Shown: positions 27,901-36,535, counted from the stretch's first letter. The stretch is DNA of 64,000 bases from CBDFLD01 sp965249005 (GCA_965249005.1 CBDFLD010000023.1:434001-498000); one strand, 5' to 3'. Notes: generated by a model from the sequence alone, not told the origin. Numbers and translations: made by a program.

Positions 27901-29192
27901 GCGATGCACAGAGAAATGTAGCCATCCGCCGGGCGACAGTGGACCGCAATCTCGTCGTCCCCCATCATGGACACGATCGAATCGATGATCTCCTTCAATG
28001 ACTGGGGATCGGCGTACAGCAACTCGCACATTGGGAGATGGTTGAAGGTCGTCCGGATTTCCCGAGAGACATAAGAATTTGCGACGGCGTCACTTTCTTC
28101 GAGGAGCCAGTTTGCCTTCTCTCTCAATATGGGAATTTGGTCGGCCCTTTGCCCCAGTGCCATGGACGAAAACCGCCCCAGCAGCAGGGTGGCGCCCTCC
28201 ATGCGGCCGTCGAGTTGCTCTTGTATGATGATCCCGTCGATCGATTCGAGATGATAGATGGCTGCAGAGTTCTTGCAAAAGTCCAGGTTTACGATCGGAG
28301 AGTTCTTGGGCGCCCGGTTGAGTTGGGACTCCAATTCTTCAACCACTCCTGGAAATACAACGGGAAGCAGCGATTCGTCGGTGAAAACCCCGGTGAGGCT
28401 TTCTTGAATTCGGTCCGGCCCTCCATCCGAGGCAAACCGGTATTTCGCGGTTCCCATAAAAATGTAGTTGTCATCCGCAAGCCATTCCAAGAAGTCACTG
28501 GCTGCTTGAAGATCCTCATTCTCCAAGGGAAGACTCCTGAGTGCCGTTGCGGTCTCAGAGGCTACGTTCAGCATTTTGTGGAAGTCCTCGAACGCCAGGA
28601 ACACGCACTTGAGCACCGAGAAGATTTCGTGCTCGATGCGCCTACGCCGCTCCTTGGAGTCCACCGGTTCGATCTCGAACTTGCAGTAGACTTCCTTTGC
28701 CCCCTCTTCGTGCGGCCCGCCCAGGGAGACGACGCGCTCCCACTGGCGACGTGCGGTGAATATGGGATGCACGGCTGAGAAGACTTGAAGCCCCGCCCTT
28801 CGGAAGTAGTTCTTGAGGCTGTCAAAGACGAACGGCACGTCCAACGTGTGGGTTTCCACGACGGTCGTTTCGAGAGGGAGACCCAGACCGGCTCCGGTGG
28901 CCGTGGCCTCCTCCTCTGATGGGTTTCGAACTGAAACGTGGATGCCAGGGAGACCCTTGTACAGCTGGATCGAAGGCGGAATTTCACGTGCAATGAATTT
29001 GAAATGGCCGAGGATTCGCTCACTCATGGCTTCGGCGGGGAGGTCCATGGCGATGCGATCATGGGTGGCGGCAAACACAACCGGGGCAAAGGAGAGAACG
29101 AGTGGTAGGTCTTCCGGGGATGCACACTCGCCGAGGATTTCGCAGATTCGGGAAAGTTTTTCTTTCCGCTTGTCCAGATCCGCCGTGATCAT
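24912..29192 (-). CDS. NAD-specific glutamate dehydrogenase, large (GDH-180) type
   Basis: The product is 1426 residues from the ATG at 29192, a little shorter than the roughly 1600 of the best-known members. The N-terminal half carries regulatory ACT-like regions. The catalytic half has ARGGIRWSDRPDDFRVEVLG, KGGFVLKG with the catalytic lysine region, VVAADKGTAHLSDTAN, and the NAD-binding VCGIGDLSGDVFGNGVL. The enzyme oxidatively deaminates glutamate to 2-oxoglutarate and usually serves catabolism. The frame extends to 29345, but the extension has no similarity; the ribosome site at 29192 (GGAA) is weak, so the start is approximate. It stands alone, flanked by a small repeat on its 5' side. 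Confidence 0.9.
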   Translation of the reverse strand: MITADLDKRKEKLSRICEILGECASPEDLPLVLSFAPVVFAATHDRIAMDLPAEAMSERILGHFKFIAREIPPSIQLYKGLPGIHVSVRNPSEEEATATGAGLGLPLETTVVETHTLDVPFVFDSLKNYFRRAGLQVFSAVHPIFTARRQWERVVSLGGPHEEGAKEVYCKFEIEPVDSKERRRRIEHEIFSVLKCVFLAFEDFHKMLNVASETATALRSLPLENEDLQAASDFLEWLADDNYIFMGTAKYRFASDGGPDRIQESLTGVFTDESLLPVVFPGVVEELESQLNRAPKNSPIVNLDFCKNSAAIYHLESIDGIIIQEQLDGRMEGATLLLGRFSSMALGQRADQIPILREKANWLLEESDAVANSYVSREIRTTFNHLPMCELLYADPQSLKEIIDSIVSMMGDDEIAVHCRPADGYISLCIAFSRLRYSYSTEALLLRALSDRLGPISFHTSRSTRAASIMLFYFDSTRLEHEVVPETVREITAPIVSTWESRVAKELQSRFGEREGRRFFRRYVRPESRSGLYREVTSPEQVPDDLWHLQHLEGRLEVRVMRRSSELARLNLYSEMPLGLTDTLRTLQNLGLEVTDEMRVPLVLPEGRKCYLYRFELQAPAVNMSALFEREGQFADALRALDEERTTDDPLNGLILRAGLAWREVELLRTVRNHLLQIRPNYNAETVNGVLLRNSGATTALYHSFSVRFDPRLTEDRAEAMERCDGEVQQYLEQVHRLSEDEVLRGIQNLIQSSVRTNFFQLPERPVVSIKVDCRMVEGMGSPRPMYEIYVHSRMLEGIHLRGGPVARGGIRWSDRPDDFRVEVLGLMKTQMVKNTIIVPVGAKGGFVLKGNYPSGPGLDTYLLDRYREFISGLLDVTDNIVDGRTLHPPEVVRHDGDDAYLVVAADKGTAHLSDTANSVSSQYGFWLDDAFASGGSTGYDHKRVGITARGAWECAKHHFANLGTDIQTQPFTVCGIGDLSGDVFGNGVLESRTIRLVAAFNHMHIFIDPDPGKSYQERQRLFGLPRSTWDDYARNLISRGGGVFDRSAKAIPLSAEVKKLLDLEGESVSGEEMIRRILMARVDLLYNGGIGTYVKASMEEDADVGDRANDRVRIDGRDVGARVVVEGGNLGFTQTGRIEYWYQGGLINTDAIDNSGGVDMSDREINIKILLDVLVKKGILASKQERNQLLAEMTEEVATLVLRDNLLQARAVTLDNLRSRSQYKSFVARIDEMVGGGILNRSSEGIPVRVDLMANEERGDGLPRPLLAVLLGYTKMWAYQLAMYSHLPDSEVAWPFMDSYFPKKLRDEFSEHFESHALRKEIVVTEAVNHIVNHGGITMVPRLMSTTKSGMGDVIATYLGVERESKVSEIRTRFLESDMDARTKHEALVDVETVLERSTREVLQGNRSLQTLELFRAIESRFNLK

Positions 29193-29382
29193 GTCGTTCC
29201 GATGGATTTGTACCCGAAACCGAGACGAGCAGGCCCAGGTCGGCATGACCCGAACCCTGATGTGTCTGGCATCGGGGGCTACACTCGGGACCTCGGTCTC
29301 GAGTCTCGGGCGCGGCGGCTGCCAAAACCGCTGCGACGGCTGCAATTACAAGATCGGCATCCGACTCGCGGTCGATTAGGAA

Positions 29383-29408
29383 TGTGGAAGTTATTCTTGG
29401 AGCGAATG
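29383..29408. repeat. Half-copy of the MITE-like terminus
   Basis: AATGTGGAAGTTATTCTTGG then AGCGAATG differs by two single-base insertions and an end mismatch from the right terminus of the element at 17112-17306. It lies immediately beyond the stop of the glpQ gene. Confidence 0.5.
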
Positions 29409-29411
29409 CTG

Positions 29412-30416
29412 CTAACGGCTCGAAATAGCTGCCGCCTCGTGCCAGAGATCAGGATAGTCGGTAAAGCCGCCGTCGATCCCCATCTTCATATAGCGGAGCA
29501 TTTCTTCGATAATCATCTCTCTTACTGTTTTTCCGTGGTCGCTCTTGTCGAGTGGGAACCGGCGTACAGCAGAGGTCGAACCTCGAAAAGTGTAGGGGTG
29601 CACGAATAGACCATGGGCGTGAAGGAGCTCCAGATCCTCACTCTTCGTCAGCATCTCCTTGTCTGGTCCTACTCCGTGAGCGTAACGGGACACTTCCGCA
29701 GCCAGCGCGTCCGTGATTTTCCCGGTCCCTTCCCTTCCTGGATCGGTCATGGGTAGCAGCTGGACCCTGATCCACTGGGGAGCTATTTCCCGCAACCGAA
29801 TCAAAGACGATCGGGAAAATGACTGAATCATGACCGAGGCCGGCGACAACCGAGCCTGCTGAAGAACGTCGGTGAGCTTCGCCACCATGTCCAACCCGAA
29901 GGAATCATAGAATTCTACCCCCTTCAGCTCGATGTAGAGCCCGGCGCGCCCCCCGATCCTTTCGATCGCCTCCTTCAACGTCGGAATCGTTTGATCTTCA
30001 AATTCAGGGTTTGCCGCGAAGGGATTCTGACGATTGAACCAACCGCCTGCTTGCAATCGTCTCAACTCCTCCAGCGTAAGATCCACGGCGTACCAACCCC
30101 TTTGGGGCGAGTCGAAAACCGACCGGGTACGGGCGCGGTCCGGGAAGATCTCCGCGACGTTGGTCGTTCGGGAGAGCTCGGCATCGTGAGCACAGATCAA
30201 GAAGCCATCCTTGGTGATCTGAAGATCCTGCTCGACGAAATCAGCGCCCTGCCGGATGGCCGTCTCGTATGCGGCAAGCGTATGTTCCGGCGCGTACGCG
30301 GAGGCTCCACGGTGTGCAATCAGGATCGGCGACCGCGCCCTCGAGTGGTCGGGCGACTCTTGTCCAAAAACAAGACTCATTATCGAAAGGGTCATCCCAA
30401 GCACAACGATCACCAT
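29412..30416 (-). CDS. glpQ: Exported glycerophosphodiester phosphodiesterase
   Basis: This 334-residue protein has a signal peptide (MVIVVLGMTLSIMSLVFG). The GDPD TIM barrel opens with LIAHRGASAYAPEHTLAAY (catalytic His and Arg), then DFVEQDLQITKDG (metal Glu/Asp) and CAHDAELSRTTNV (second catalytic His). YIELKG supplies the third metal ligand and the C-terminal GIDGGFTDYPDL closes the barrel. The size and large insert are those of periplasmic GlpQ rather than cytosolic UgpQ. It hydrolyses glycerophosphodiesters to glycerol-3-phosphate and an alcohol. An alternative ATG 21 bp in is possible. No transporter partner is adjacent. Confidence 0.85.
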   Translation of the reverse strand: MVIVVLGMTLSIMSLVFGQESPDHSRARSPILIAHRGASAYAPEHTLAAYETAIRQGADFVEQDLQITKDGFLICAHDAELSRTTNVAEIFPDRARTRSVFDSPQRGWYAVDLTLEELRRLQAGGWFNRQNPFAANPEFEDQTIPTLKEAIERIGGRAGLYIELKGVEFYDSFGLDMVAKLTDVLQQARLSPASVMIQSFSRSSLIRLREIAPQWIRVQLLPMTDPGREGTGKITDALAAEVSRYAHGVGPDKEMLTKSEDLELLHAHGLFVHPYTFRGSTSAVRRFPLDKSDHGKTVREMIIEEMLRYMKMGIDGGFTDYPDLWHEAAAISSR

Positions 30417-30504
30417 GGGGAGCTATCAGCTGGGGCGATTCACTATCTACCTGTCGGACGTCCGTCGACAAATGATTTGGTCGCAAGCTGTGGAGCACGG
30501 CGGG

Positions 30505-30590
30505 CGCTAGACGGAAAGCGGAAAGCGCATAGCGGCCAGCTCATCAGGTTGAAGCTGATCGCTGACGGCTGATCGCTGAAAGCTTCTCTC
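30505..30590. repeat. Dispersed intergenic repeat (AGCGGAAAGC / CTGATCGCTGA type)
   Basis: The sequence combines GCTAGACGGAAAGCGGAAAG with CGCATAGCGG and then two CTGATCGCTGA words separated by CGG. The first part matches the block at about 15602-15628 (GCTAGACGGAGAGCGCTAAG). It fills the gap between the divergent-side end of glpQ and the arsM stop. Confidence 0.5.
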
Positions 30591-31752
30591 AGCAGCTTGG
30601 ATCTTCGGTTTCACAGCACCCCGCCTCGGAAGTATCGGTCAGATTGTACTCCTTTCCCTTGGTCTGACGCGCGTGTCGGATTGCCGACCCCTTGCAGTTG
30701 AAGGGTGTTGCTTCCTCGAAACCGATTTCGTTGTACGGCGCTATGGGAACAATGTCCTCCCCGTAAGGAGCGCGCTGGTAGATCTGAAACGTTTTTTCGC
30801 AAACGGCCATGCGCTTGCCACGTTCCAGAACATGCCCGTCGTCATCAATCACCTTGCGCCACGGGCCCTTGTAGATAACAGCCTGATTGTGCTCCCAACA
30901 GGGTCCCTGTTTTCCCTTGTAAGCCATGACGGTGATGGAACGAAACTCGATCCCCTCCACGGTCTGCCATGGGGCTTCATCCCGTTTCGTGATTTCCATT
31001 CCATAGAATCCGGCCTGGTCAAACGCCTCCATGAACTGGTCCTCCCGAAGCGCGCCCGAGACACATCCAGACCACAGTGCCGGATCCCGCTGCAATTCCG
31101 CGGGAACGTCCTCGTCGCTCACGATGTCACAGATCGCGACGCGTCCGCCTCGCTTGACGACGCGAAATAGTTCTGAAAAAAGAGCTGTCTTGTCTTCCGG
31201 GCGAACAAGATTCAGAACACAATTCGACAGGACAACATCCACAGACTCGTCATCGATCATCGGCCGTTCGTTTCGTTCCTGCTGGCAGAAAGCATCAAAG
31301 TGCCCCCAATCCGATGTGTTTCGAACTGGGTTGTGCGCGAGATAAGCATCTGCGGTTGCCAGATCGAGACGGAGGTCCTGGATTCGCCCCTTTCGAAAGG
31401 TCACGTTGTGATAGCCAATGCGATTTCCAACGGCGCCCCGGTACTTTTCGGCCAGAGCCAGCATTTCATCATTTGCGTCGACACCGATCACTCTGCCGGT
31501 GGGGCCCACGATTTGGGCCGCGATATAGCAGATCTTTCCGCCACCGGAACCGAGGTCCAAGACGGCGTCCCCTTCGCGAACGTACGTTGAAGGATCTCCA
31601 CAACCGTAATCCCGTTCTTTGATTTCTTCGGGGAGGACTTCGAGATACCGAGGGTCGTATTCGATGGGGCAGCAAAGCTGCGGCTCGATAGACTGCGCGG
31701 CCTGACTGTATCGTTCCATGACAGCCTGCTCGACATCGATTCTGTCGTTCAT
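30589..31752 (-). CDS. arsM: ArsM-type arsenite S-adenosylmethyltransferase
   Basis: The protein is 387 residues. Its SAM fold has motif I VLDLGSGGGK (64-73) and GVDANDEM (90-97). It keeps all three cysteines that bind As(III) in eukaryotic ArsM: Cys51 in RDYGCGDPS, Cys178 in LSNCVLNL and Cys230 in WSGCVSGAL. Additional CC pairs lie at residue 27-28 and in the C-terminal tail (GCCETEDPSC). Known ArsM enzymes methylate As(III) with thiol or thioredoxin reductants; related enzymes act in arsenosugar synthesis. No ars operon genes or ArsR site are visible. Its ATG overlaps the stop of the upstream selenocysteine redoxin (ATGA), so translation is coupled. Confidence 0.75.
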   Translation of the reverse strand: MNDRIDVEQAVMERYSQAAQSIEPQLCCPIEYDPRYLEVLPEEIKERDYGCGDPSTYVREGDAVLDLGSGGGKICYIAAQIVGPTGRVIGVDANDEMLALAEKYRGAVGNRIGYHNVTFRKGRIQDLRLDLATADAYLAHNPVRNTSDWGHFDAFCQQERNERPMIDDESVDVVLSNCVLNLVRPEDKTALFSELFRVVKRGGRVAICDIVSDEDVPAELQRDPALWSGCVSGALREDQFMEAFDQAGFYGMEITKRDEAPWQTVEGIEFRSITVMAYKGKQGPCWEHNQAVIYKGPWRKVIDDDGHVLERGKRMAVCEKTFQIYQRAPYGEDIVPIAPYNEIGFEEATPFNCKGSAIRHARQTKGKEYNLTDTSEAGCCETEDPSC

Positions 31753-33206
31753 CGTTTCGCTCCCTTCAACGGTAGCCCGCTCCTCTTCGGCCCCACCTTT
31801 GCTTCTACGCGGATTTCGATCGGGATATCCCGGCGGCGGAACAGGCAGGTTCCGTCAACATCCTCGCAAACATAGTACAGCGCATAGACGGGTAGGGTGA
31901 ATGTTCCGGACGGCGCCCCAGCGGGACTCTGAACCTCGAACTGCAGGGATCGATCCTCCGCGGACACCGCTTCCACCGGATTCGCGACGGTAACGTAGTC
32001 TCGATCCACCTGCCATCCGGCCTGAGGAGCGATCCAAAGACGGAGTGGCTCGACTTCGTTGTTCCAGTGCGCCTGGATCCGGTGGTTGGGCCGCATCGCC
32101 AGATGCACGCGGACCGTATCTCCGGGCCGGATGACCGACGGTACGACAACGACTTCCACACCCACGAAACCCCGAGTGTCTCGATGAATACGGTCAGCTC
32201 CGTCGATTTCTTCACTCCCGATCGTGTCGGATGTTTCAAAATGCTTGGACGGTCGCGCAAGCTCGGCCCCACCCGGTTCGGCCGACAAACGCACGGCCTG
32301 ATCACCACGCGCGTTGATCTCCGTCCGGGCCTGCTCCACCCAGTCGTAGAACGGGTAAGGTTTGGTCAACCTCGGTCCGTACTGCTGCACCCTTCTCCGA
32401 CGGATATAGTGGTTCGGATCCAACGCCAGCGCGCGCGTCCAGTGATGCACCGCCGTGCGAAAATCTCGAGAAGAACGGTACGGCGAATCGTACCGGCGTC
32501 GGTAGGCAGATCCGAGCCGGAAGTGGCTTGCCCCATCGTTGGGATCCTTTTCCAGTGTCTTTGCGTATGCCCGGATCGCCTCGTCCAAGCGGGCGGGCGG
32601 GCCCCACAAAAACAAAGCGTCTCCATATGCGCGCCAGGCTTGCGGGCTTCCCTCGCGCGTGGCCGCCTCGAGTCGTTCCAGCGACGGCTGCGCCGCGGGG
32701 CGGGGGGCGGGGCGGGCAGGTTCTGGATAGTTTGTGTTCATGAACTCGTCGAGCTGCTCCGGTTTGAGATTCACAAAGCGAATGACCCCGTGTTGATCTA
32801 TCGCGTAGGTAACGGGCACAACCCGAATCTGGGTTCTATTCAGCGCATCCACCATGATGGGCCATTTCATTTCCTGCCACTGCATGAACAGGCGACAGCG
32901 ATCCGGGTGTTGTTCCTGTATGATCCCAAGCATCTGCAGCCTTCCCTGCAGCTGGAAACCCCATGTTCGCGCGTGCCACCCGGGCACGTGTCGGCGACAG
33001 CCGGCTCACCACGAGGCAAATTGATGCAGAATGATCTTTTTGCCACGGTATGCGGAAATCGAGAGCGGATCCCCGGTTTCGAGGGCCGGCAAAAGGTACC
33101 GGGGGAAGAAGTCCCCCACACCCGGACTTCCGTCTCTGGCAGGCACTCCAGCTAAGCTGCTCCCGACAAGAAGGAAGAAGACGAGGCCCCACCGCCGCAT
33201 TCTCAT
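31749..33206 (-). CDS. Selenocysteine-containing thioredoxin-like protein with DsbD-N-like domain
   Basis: Reading TGA 33006-33008 as selenocysteine gives one 485-residue protein. It comprises a signal peptide (LVFFLLVGSSLAG), a redoxin/TlpA-like domain (about 28-150), a TPR-like helical region (about 170-260) and a C-terminal DsbD-alpha-like domain (about 300-475; RPGDTVRVHLAM, YYVCEDVDGTCLF). The TGA is residue 67 in FASW-U-AGC, exactly the first Cys of a CxxC site, with Cys70 as partner. The next 418 codons stay in the same frame and complete the fold (QEQHPDRCRLFMQW, VPVTYAIDQHGVIRF). A hairpin starts 18 nt after the TGA. It is probably a periplasmic thiol/selenol oxidoreductase, coupled by ATGA to arsM. 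A cysteine-to-stop mutation is the less likely alternative. Confidence 0.85.
32972..32988 (-). promoter_or_regulatory. Candidate bacterial SECIS element
   Basis: On the coding strand CGTGCC-CGGGT-GGCACG forms a perfect 6-bp G+C-rich stem with a 5-nt loop containing GGGU. It begins 18 nt after the TGA at 33006-33008. Bacterial SECIS elements lie directly downstream of the Sec codon inside the gene and present G/U in the apical loop for SelB, so position and loop fit. Confidence 0.65.
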
Positions 33207-33532
33207 AGGAATCGTTCCTCAGGTTGACAATTTGAACTCTGCAACACCCGGAGAATTAAAAAAGTCTACCACAACTTTCCGATGGCGATAACCGGCCCCC
33301 TGGGTGCAAGGGTCGGCGGGAACGCTTGGCTCCTTTGCCCAAACGATGAAAAGACCATGACCCGGGGGCGCCTCCCAAGTCCTCGTGCCCGGACTCAAAG
33401 CCGAGTTCACACGGGCTAAAACCACCAATGACTCCTCAAAATTCCCCAAAAAAAGCCGTGCGGCAATCCAGAGCCCTTTCGGGGGCGCGAAGGAAAAGCA
33501 GGTTCTATCGCCCGAGTCTCGCGCCAGGAGTC
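33207..33532. other. Spacer upstream of the selenoprotein operon
   Basis: No convincing gene. A minus-strand frame ending about 33219 gives TWEAPPGHGLFIVWAKE, faintly like the tail of TruA, but the rest of that frame is only the shadow of the hydrolase. GAGGA at about 33218 is the likely ribosome site of the selenoprotein. The T-rich stretch near 33256-33265 may belong to its promoter. Confidence 0.35.
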
Positions 33533-34369
33533 TCACCGTCGAGCCAAAGCGCTGTTGAAGAACTGATGCAGGACATCGGCGCAGGAAGCGGTCGATTTCG
33601 GGTGGCTGTGAGGGCAATGGCCCCCTCCTTCCAATACGGTCACCTGCGCCTCGGGTAGTAGGCTGCAAAGAGCCTCCAATTCGCCTGGCTCGGTTCGCGG
33701 ATCGTTGCTGCCGTGAAGCAAGAGCGTCGGAACCGAAAGCTCGGAGAGCCTGCCGCCGTAAAGATCCTGGTCTGGTAGATCCGCGCCGGCGAGAATTCGA
33801 AGCCATGCGTGGCCTTCCATGGCCAGTACCTCCTCCCAGTATCCTTCTCCGTGATCTTCAATCAACCTGGAGCTCATCTTCGGACCGACGCCCGTTGGAT
33901 GCGTGGTCAAACCTCGAAAGAACTCCTCCGACCCGGGCTTGTGGCGGTCGAAATGGCTTGCTTCCATGACAACGGCCAGGACCCTGCGGGGCGCCCGCAA
34001 AGCCACGTTGGCGGCCATGACCGCTCCGTCACTGTGTCCCCAGAGCACACAGGCATCAATGGATAAGGCATCCATGAAGCCGATGGTTTCTTCCGCGCCA
34101 GCCTGGTGTAGGGGTTGGGCAAACGTTACGACCCTTGAAGACCGGCCATAGCCGCTCCGATCGGGAATGAAGACGTCGAACTCGGCCAGCGAGACAGCCA
34201 GCGAATCAACCGGGTAGGAGAGGTACCCCCATCCCCCATGGAGAAACAGCAGCGGCACTCCACGCCCAAAACGCCGGTAGAAGATAGAAACCGGTCGGAT
34301 TCCTGGCGCCAGGGAGGACGAAGGCAGTTCGACCCAGCCGGAGCTCCCTGCTGCGCGGGATCGCGGCAT
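33533..34369 (-). CDS. Alpha/beta fold hydrolase
   Basis: The 278-residue protein has the full catalytic set of an alpha/beta hydrolase: HGGWGYLSYP oxyanion loop, DRSGYGRSS, nucleophile elbow WGHSDGAVMA (Ser in GHSDG), acid in HGSNDPRTEP and His in GGGHCPHSH. No signal peptide is present, so it is cytosolic. The substrate is unknown; such proteins include esterases, epoxide hydrolases and haloperoxidase-like enzymes. It begins 5 bp after the stop of the M20 peptidase gene and is surely in the same operon. Confidence 0.85.
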   Translation of the reverse strand: MPRSRAAGSSGWVELPSSSLAPGIRPVSIFYRRFGRGVPLLFLHGGWGYLSYPVDSLAVSLAEFDVFIPDRSGYGRSSRVVTFAQPLHQAGAEETIGFMDALSIDACVLWGHSDGAVMAANVALRAPRRVLAVVMEASHFDRHKPGSEEFFRGLTTHPTGVGPKMSSRLIEDHGEGYWEEVLAMEGHAWLRILAGADLPDQDLYGGRLSELSVPTLLLHGSNDPRTEPGELEALCSLLPEAQVTVLEGGGHCPHSHPKSTASCADVLHQFFNSALARR

Positions 34370-34374
34370 CGGGG

Positions 34375-35787
34375 CTATCCCTTCCGTTTAAAATGATCCT
34401 CGAGCACTTGGGCTACGCAACAGGTCAGCTTTTTCCCTGTCGGGATGTGAAGGAATTCGTTCGGACCGTGAGCATTCGATTGGGGGCCCAGTACCCCCGT
34501 GATCAGAAACTGAGCATCTGGAAACTTTTCGCCCAGCATCCCCATAAAGGGGATCGTCCCTCCTTCGCCCATATAGGCTGCGCCCTTGCCAAAGAACGTC
34601 TTGGAGGCCTGATCGACCGAACGTTCCAGCCAGGGGCTGAGCTCGGGAGCATCCCAGCCTTCTGCGCCTTCTTCCGCATCGAAGCGTACGCGGGCACCGT
34701 AGGGCGGGTCTTTCTCGAAGAGCTGCTTCAGCAAGGGCCCAGCCATTGCGACGTCACAGGTAGGAGCAACACGTAGTGAAATCTTTGCGGCGGTCATGGG
34801 CCGGCAAACATTGCCGGCATCCTCCAACGCCGGAAGACCGGCGGCACCTGTAATGGAAAGAGCAGGGCGCCAGGTGCGGTTCAGAATCAGTTCCGTGGAA
34901 TCCAGGCTGATCGGCACAACGCCGTCATGCAGAGGAAACTTGGTCTGGATCTCGTTGCCGAGAATCCCGGCTACCTTATGCGCCTGTGCCACTCTTTGTT
35001 CAGGGACGTCCGAGTTGAGGAAGTCCGGGATGATGCGTCCGGTCTGCTCGTCTTCCAGCCGGCTCAGTATCGCCCTCAGGACCCGGAAGCTGGAGGCGAC
35101 GATCCCGCTGGCGTCGCCGGAATGGACCCCCTCTTTTACGAGCTCGACGATCAAGTTCCCGGCCACGATCCCGCGAAGCGAAGTCGTACTCCAGAGCTGA
35201 TCGTAGTTTCCACAGCCGGAGTCGAGACAGACCACCAGGCTTGGTGTCCCGATGCGGCCGGCCAGCGCGCTGATGTAGTGAGGCAAATCGTAGCTGCCGC
35301 TTTCTTCGCAGGCTTCGATCAGCACCACGCATCGCGCGTGAGGGACCCCTTGCTCCTTCAAGGCACGGATCGCCGCCAGCGACGCAAAGGCGGAATAGCC
35401 GTCGTCGGCGCCTCCTCGACCGTATAGCCGGTCTGCTTCAACCACCGGAGTCCAGGGGCCCAGGCCATCCCTCCATCCAGTCATTTCCGGCTGCTTGTCC
35501 AGATGGCCGTAGAGCAAAACGCAATCGTCCGACTCTCCCGGGATTTCCATGTAGATGACCGGGGTTCGCCCATCCAAACGGACGACCTCCAACTCCATTC
35601 CCGGAATCGCTTGAGCTTGACACCAAGCGCTGATCAGGGAAACCGCTTGCTCCATGTAGCCATGTTCCTGCCACTGGGCGTCGTACAAAGGTGATTTGTT
35701 GGGGATCCGAACGTAGCTGATGAGCTCCGGAAGAATCGAACGATCCCAGACATCCTCGACAAACGATCTTGTCTTTGCGCTATCCAT
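34375..35787 (-). CDS. M20 family metallopeptidase
   Basis: AAGGAGC 9 nt before the ATG at 35787 fixes the start, giving 470 residues. Zinc ligands are in LLYGHLDKQP (His and Asp), GRGGADDGYS (bridging Asp), EACEESGS (general base and ligand Glu) and SNAHGPNEF (last His). A dimerisation lid lies between. This is the dipeptidase/carnosinase branch of M20 (M20 family dipeptidase). It probably cleaves dipeptides or N-substituted amino acids in the cytosol. It is the first gene of a two-gene operon with an alpha/beta hydrolase and follows the broken trkH on the same strand. Confidence 0.85.
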   Translation of the reverse strand: MDSAKTRSFVEDVWDRSILPELISYVRIPNKSPLYDAQWQEHGYMEQAVSLISAWCQAQAIPGMELEVVRLDGRTPVIYMEIPGESDDCVLLYGHLDKQPEMTGWRDGLGPWTPVVEADRLYGRGGADDGYSAFASLAAIRALKEQGVPHARCVVLIEACEESGSYDLPHYISALAGRIGTPSLVVCLDSGCGNYDQLWSTTSLRGIVAGNLIVELVKEGVHSGDASGIVASSFRVLRAILSRLEDEQTGRIIPDFLNSDVPEQRVAQAHKVAGILGNEIQTKFPLHDGVVPISLDSTELILNRTWRPALSITGAAGLPALEDAGNVCRPMTAAKISLRVAPTCDVAMAGPLLKQLFEKDPPYGARVRFDAEEGAEGWDAPELSPWLERSVDQASKTFFGKGAAYMGEGGTIPFMGMLGEKFPDAQFLITGVLGPQSNAHGPNEFLHIPTGKKLTCCVAQVLEDHFKRKG

Positions 35788-35814
35788 GGCTCTGCTCCTT
35801 CGCACCAGGGCTGT

Positions 35815-36535
35815 CTATTTTTGCCAAAAGGCCGGGGTGAAGATGACCATCACCGTGTAGAATTCAAGCCGCCCGGCCACCATACAAGAACTCAACACCC
35901 ATTTTGCCAGATCCGGCAGGTGCCCGTAGTTCTCTGCGGGTCCAACGTCCCCGAGACCCGGTCCTATATTGAACATCGTAGCCGCCACGGCCGCAATGCT
36001 CGTCAGGACTTCGACTCCGCTGGCGGCCAGCAACAGACAACATATGTTCCGCACGATAGAGCGCCATCCCGCCCATTCCCAATAGCGGAAGAATCGCAAT
36101 CCCCAGCAGAACGATTCCCATTCCCCCGAGCCAGTGCGACAAGCAGCGCCAGAATTGAAGCTCGCGCGATAGCACCTCCACGTCCTGGAGAACCGTGGCC
36201 CCGGTCGTCGTGAAGCCAGAGGTGGTCTCGAACATCGCATCGATGAAGCTGGAAAAATACGGGGAAAAGTAAAAAGGAAGAGAGCCAAAGAGGCTCACCG
36301 CGACCCAGGTGCAGAAGACGAGCAGGATGCCCTCTCGCTGGGTGATCTCCGTTGTCGGCCTTCGGACCAGTACCAGCAGGGTAGCGCCGCAAGATATCGT
36401 GACGAGCGCCGCATACACGAAGGGCTTCGGGTCGTTGCCGATCCACAGCGCAAACGCCAGCGGACCCAGCATCGTTATCCCGAGAACACACAAGAACTGA
36501 CCGATTATGAACGAAACGGCAGAAATCGGGATCAC
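35815..36535 (-). pseudogene. trkH: Potassium uptake protein TrkH with internal deletion and frameshift
   Basis: The start at 36535 overlaps the trkA stop by ATGA. The first roughly 165 codons are normal TrkH: membrane spans, then the first pore loop ETTSGFTTTGATVL, then WLGGMGIVLLGIAI and ALYRAE. Near 36040 the sequence jumps to the extreme C-terminus in another frame (VEVLTSIAAVAATMFNIGPG, GRLEFYTVMVIFTPAFWQK). A normal TrkH is about 480 residues, so some 240 codons holding the second and third pore units are missing and the junction is out of frame. No functional channel can be made. Confidence 0.85.

Noticed and set aside
33006..33206. A stand-alone 66-residue exported peptide ending at the TGA
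   Set aside because: The TGA sits at a catalytic Cys position and the same frame continues with the rest of the redoxin fold, so this is the N-terminus of a selenoprotein.
33219..33540. Possible degraded truA C-terminus (TWEAPPGHGLFIVWAKE)
   Set aside because: Similarity is limited to a few residues, the catalytic part is absent, and most of the frame overlaps the hydrolase antisense-like.
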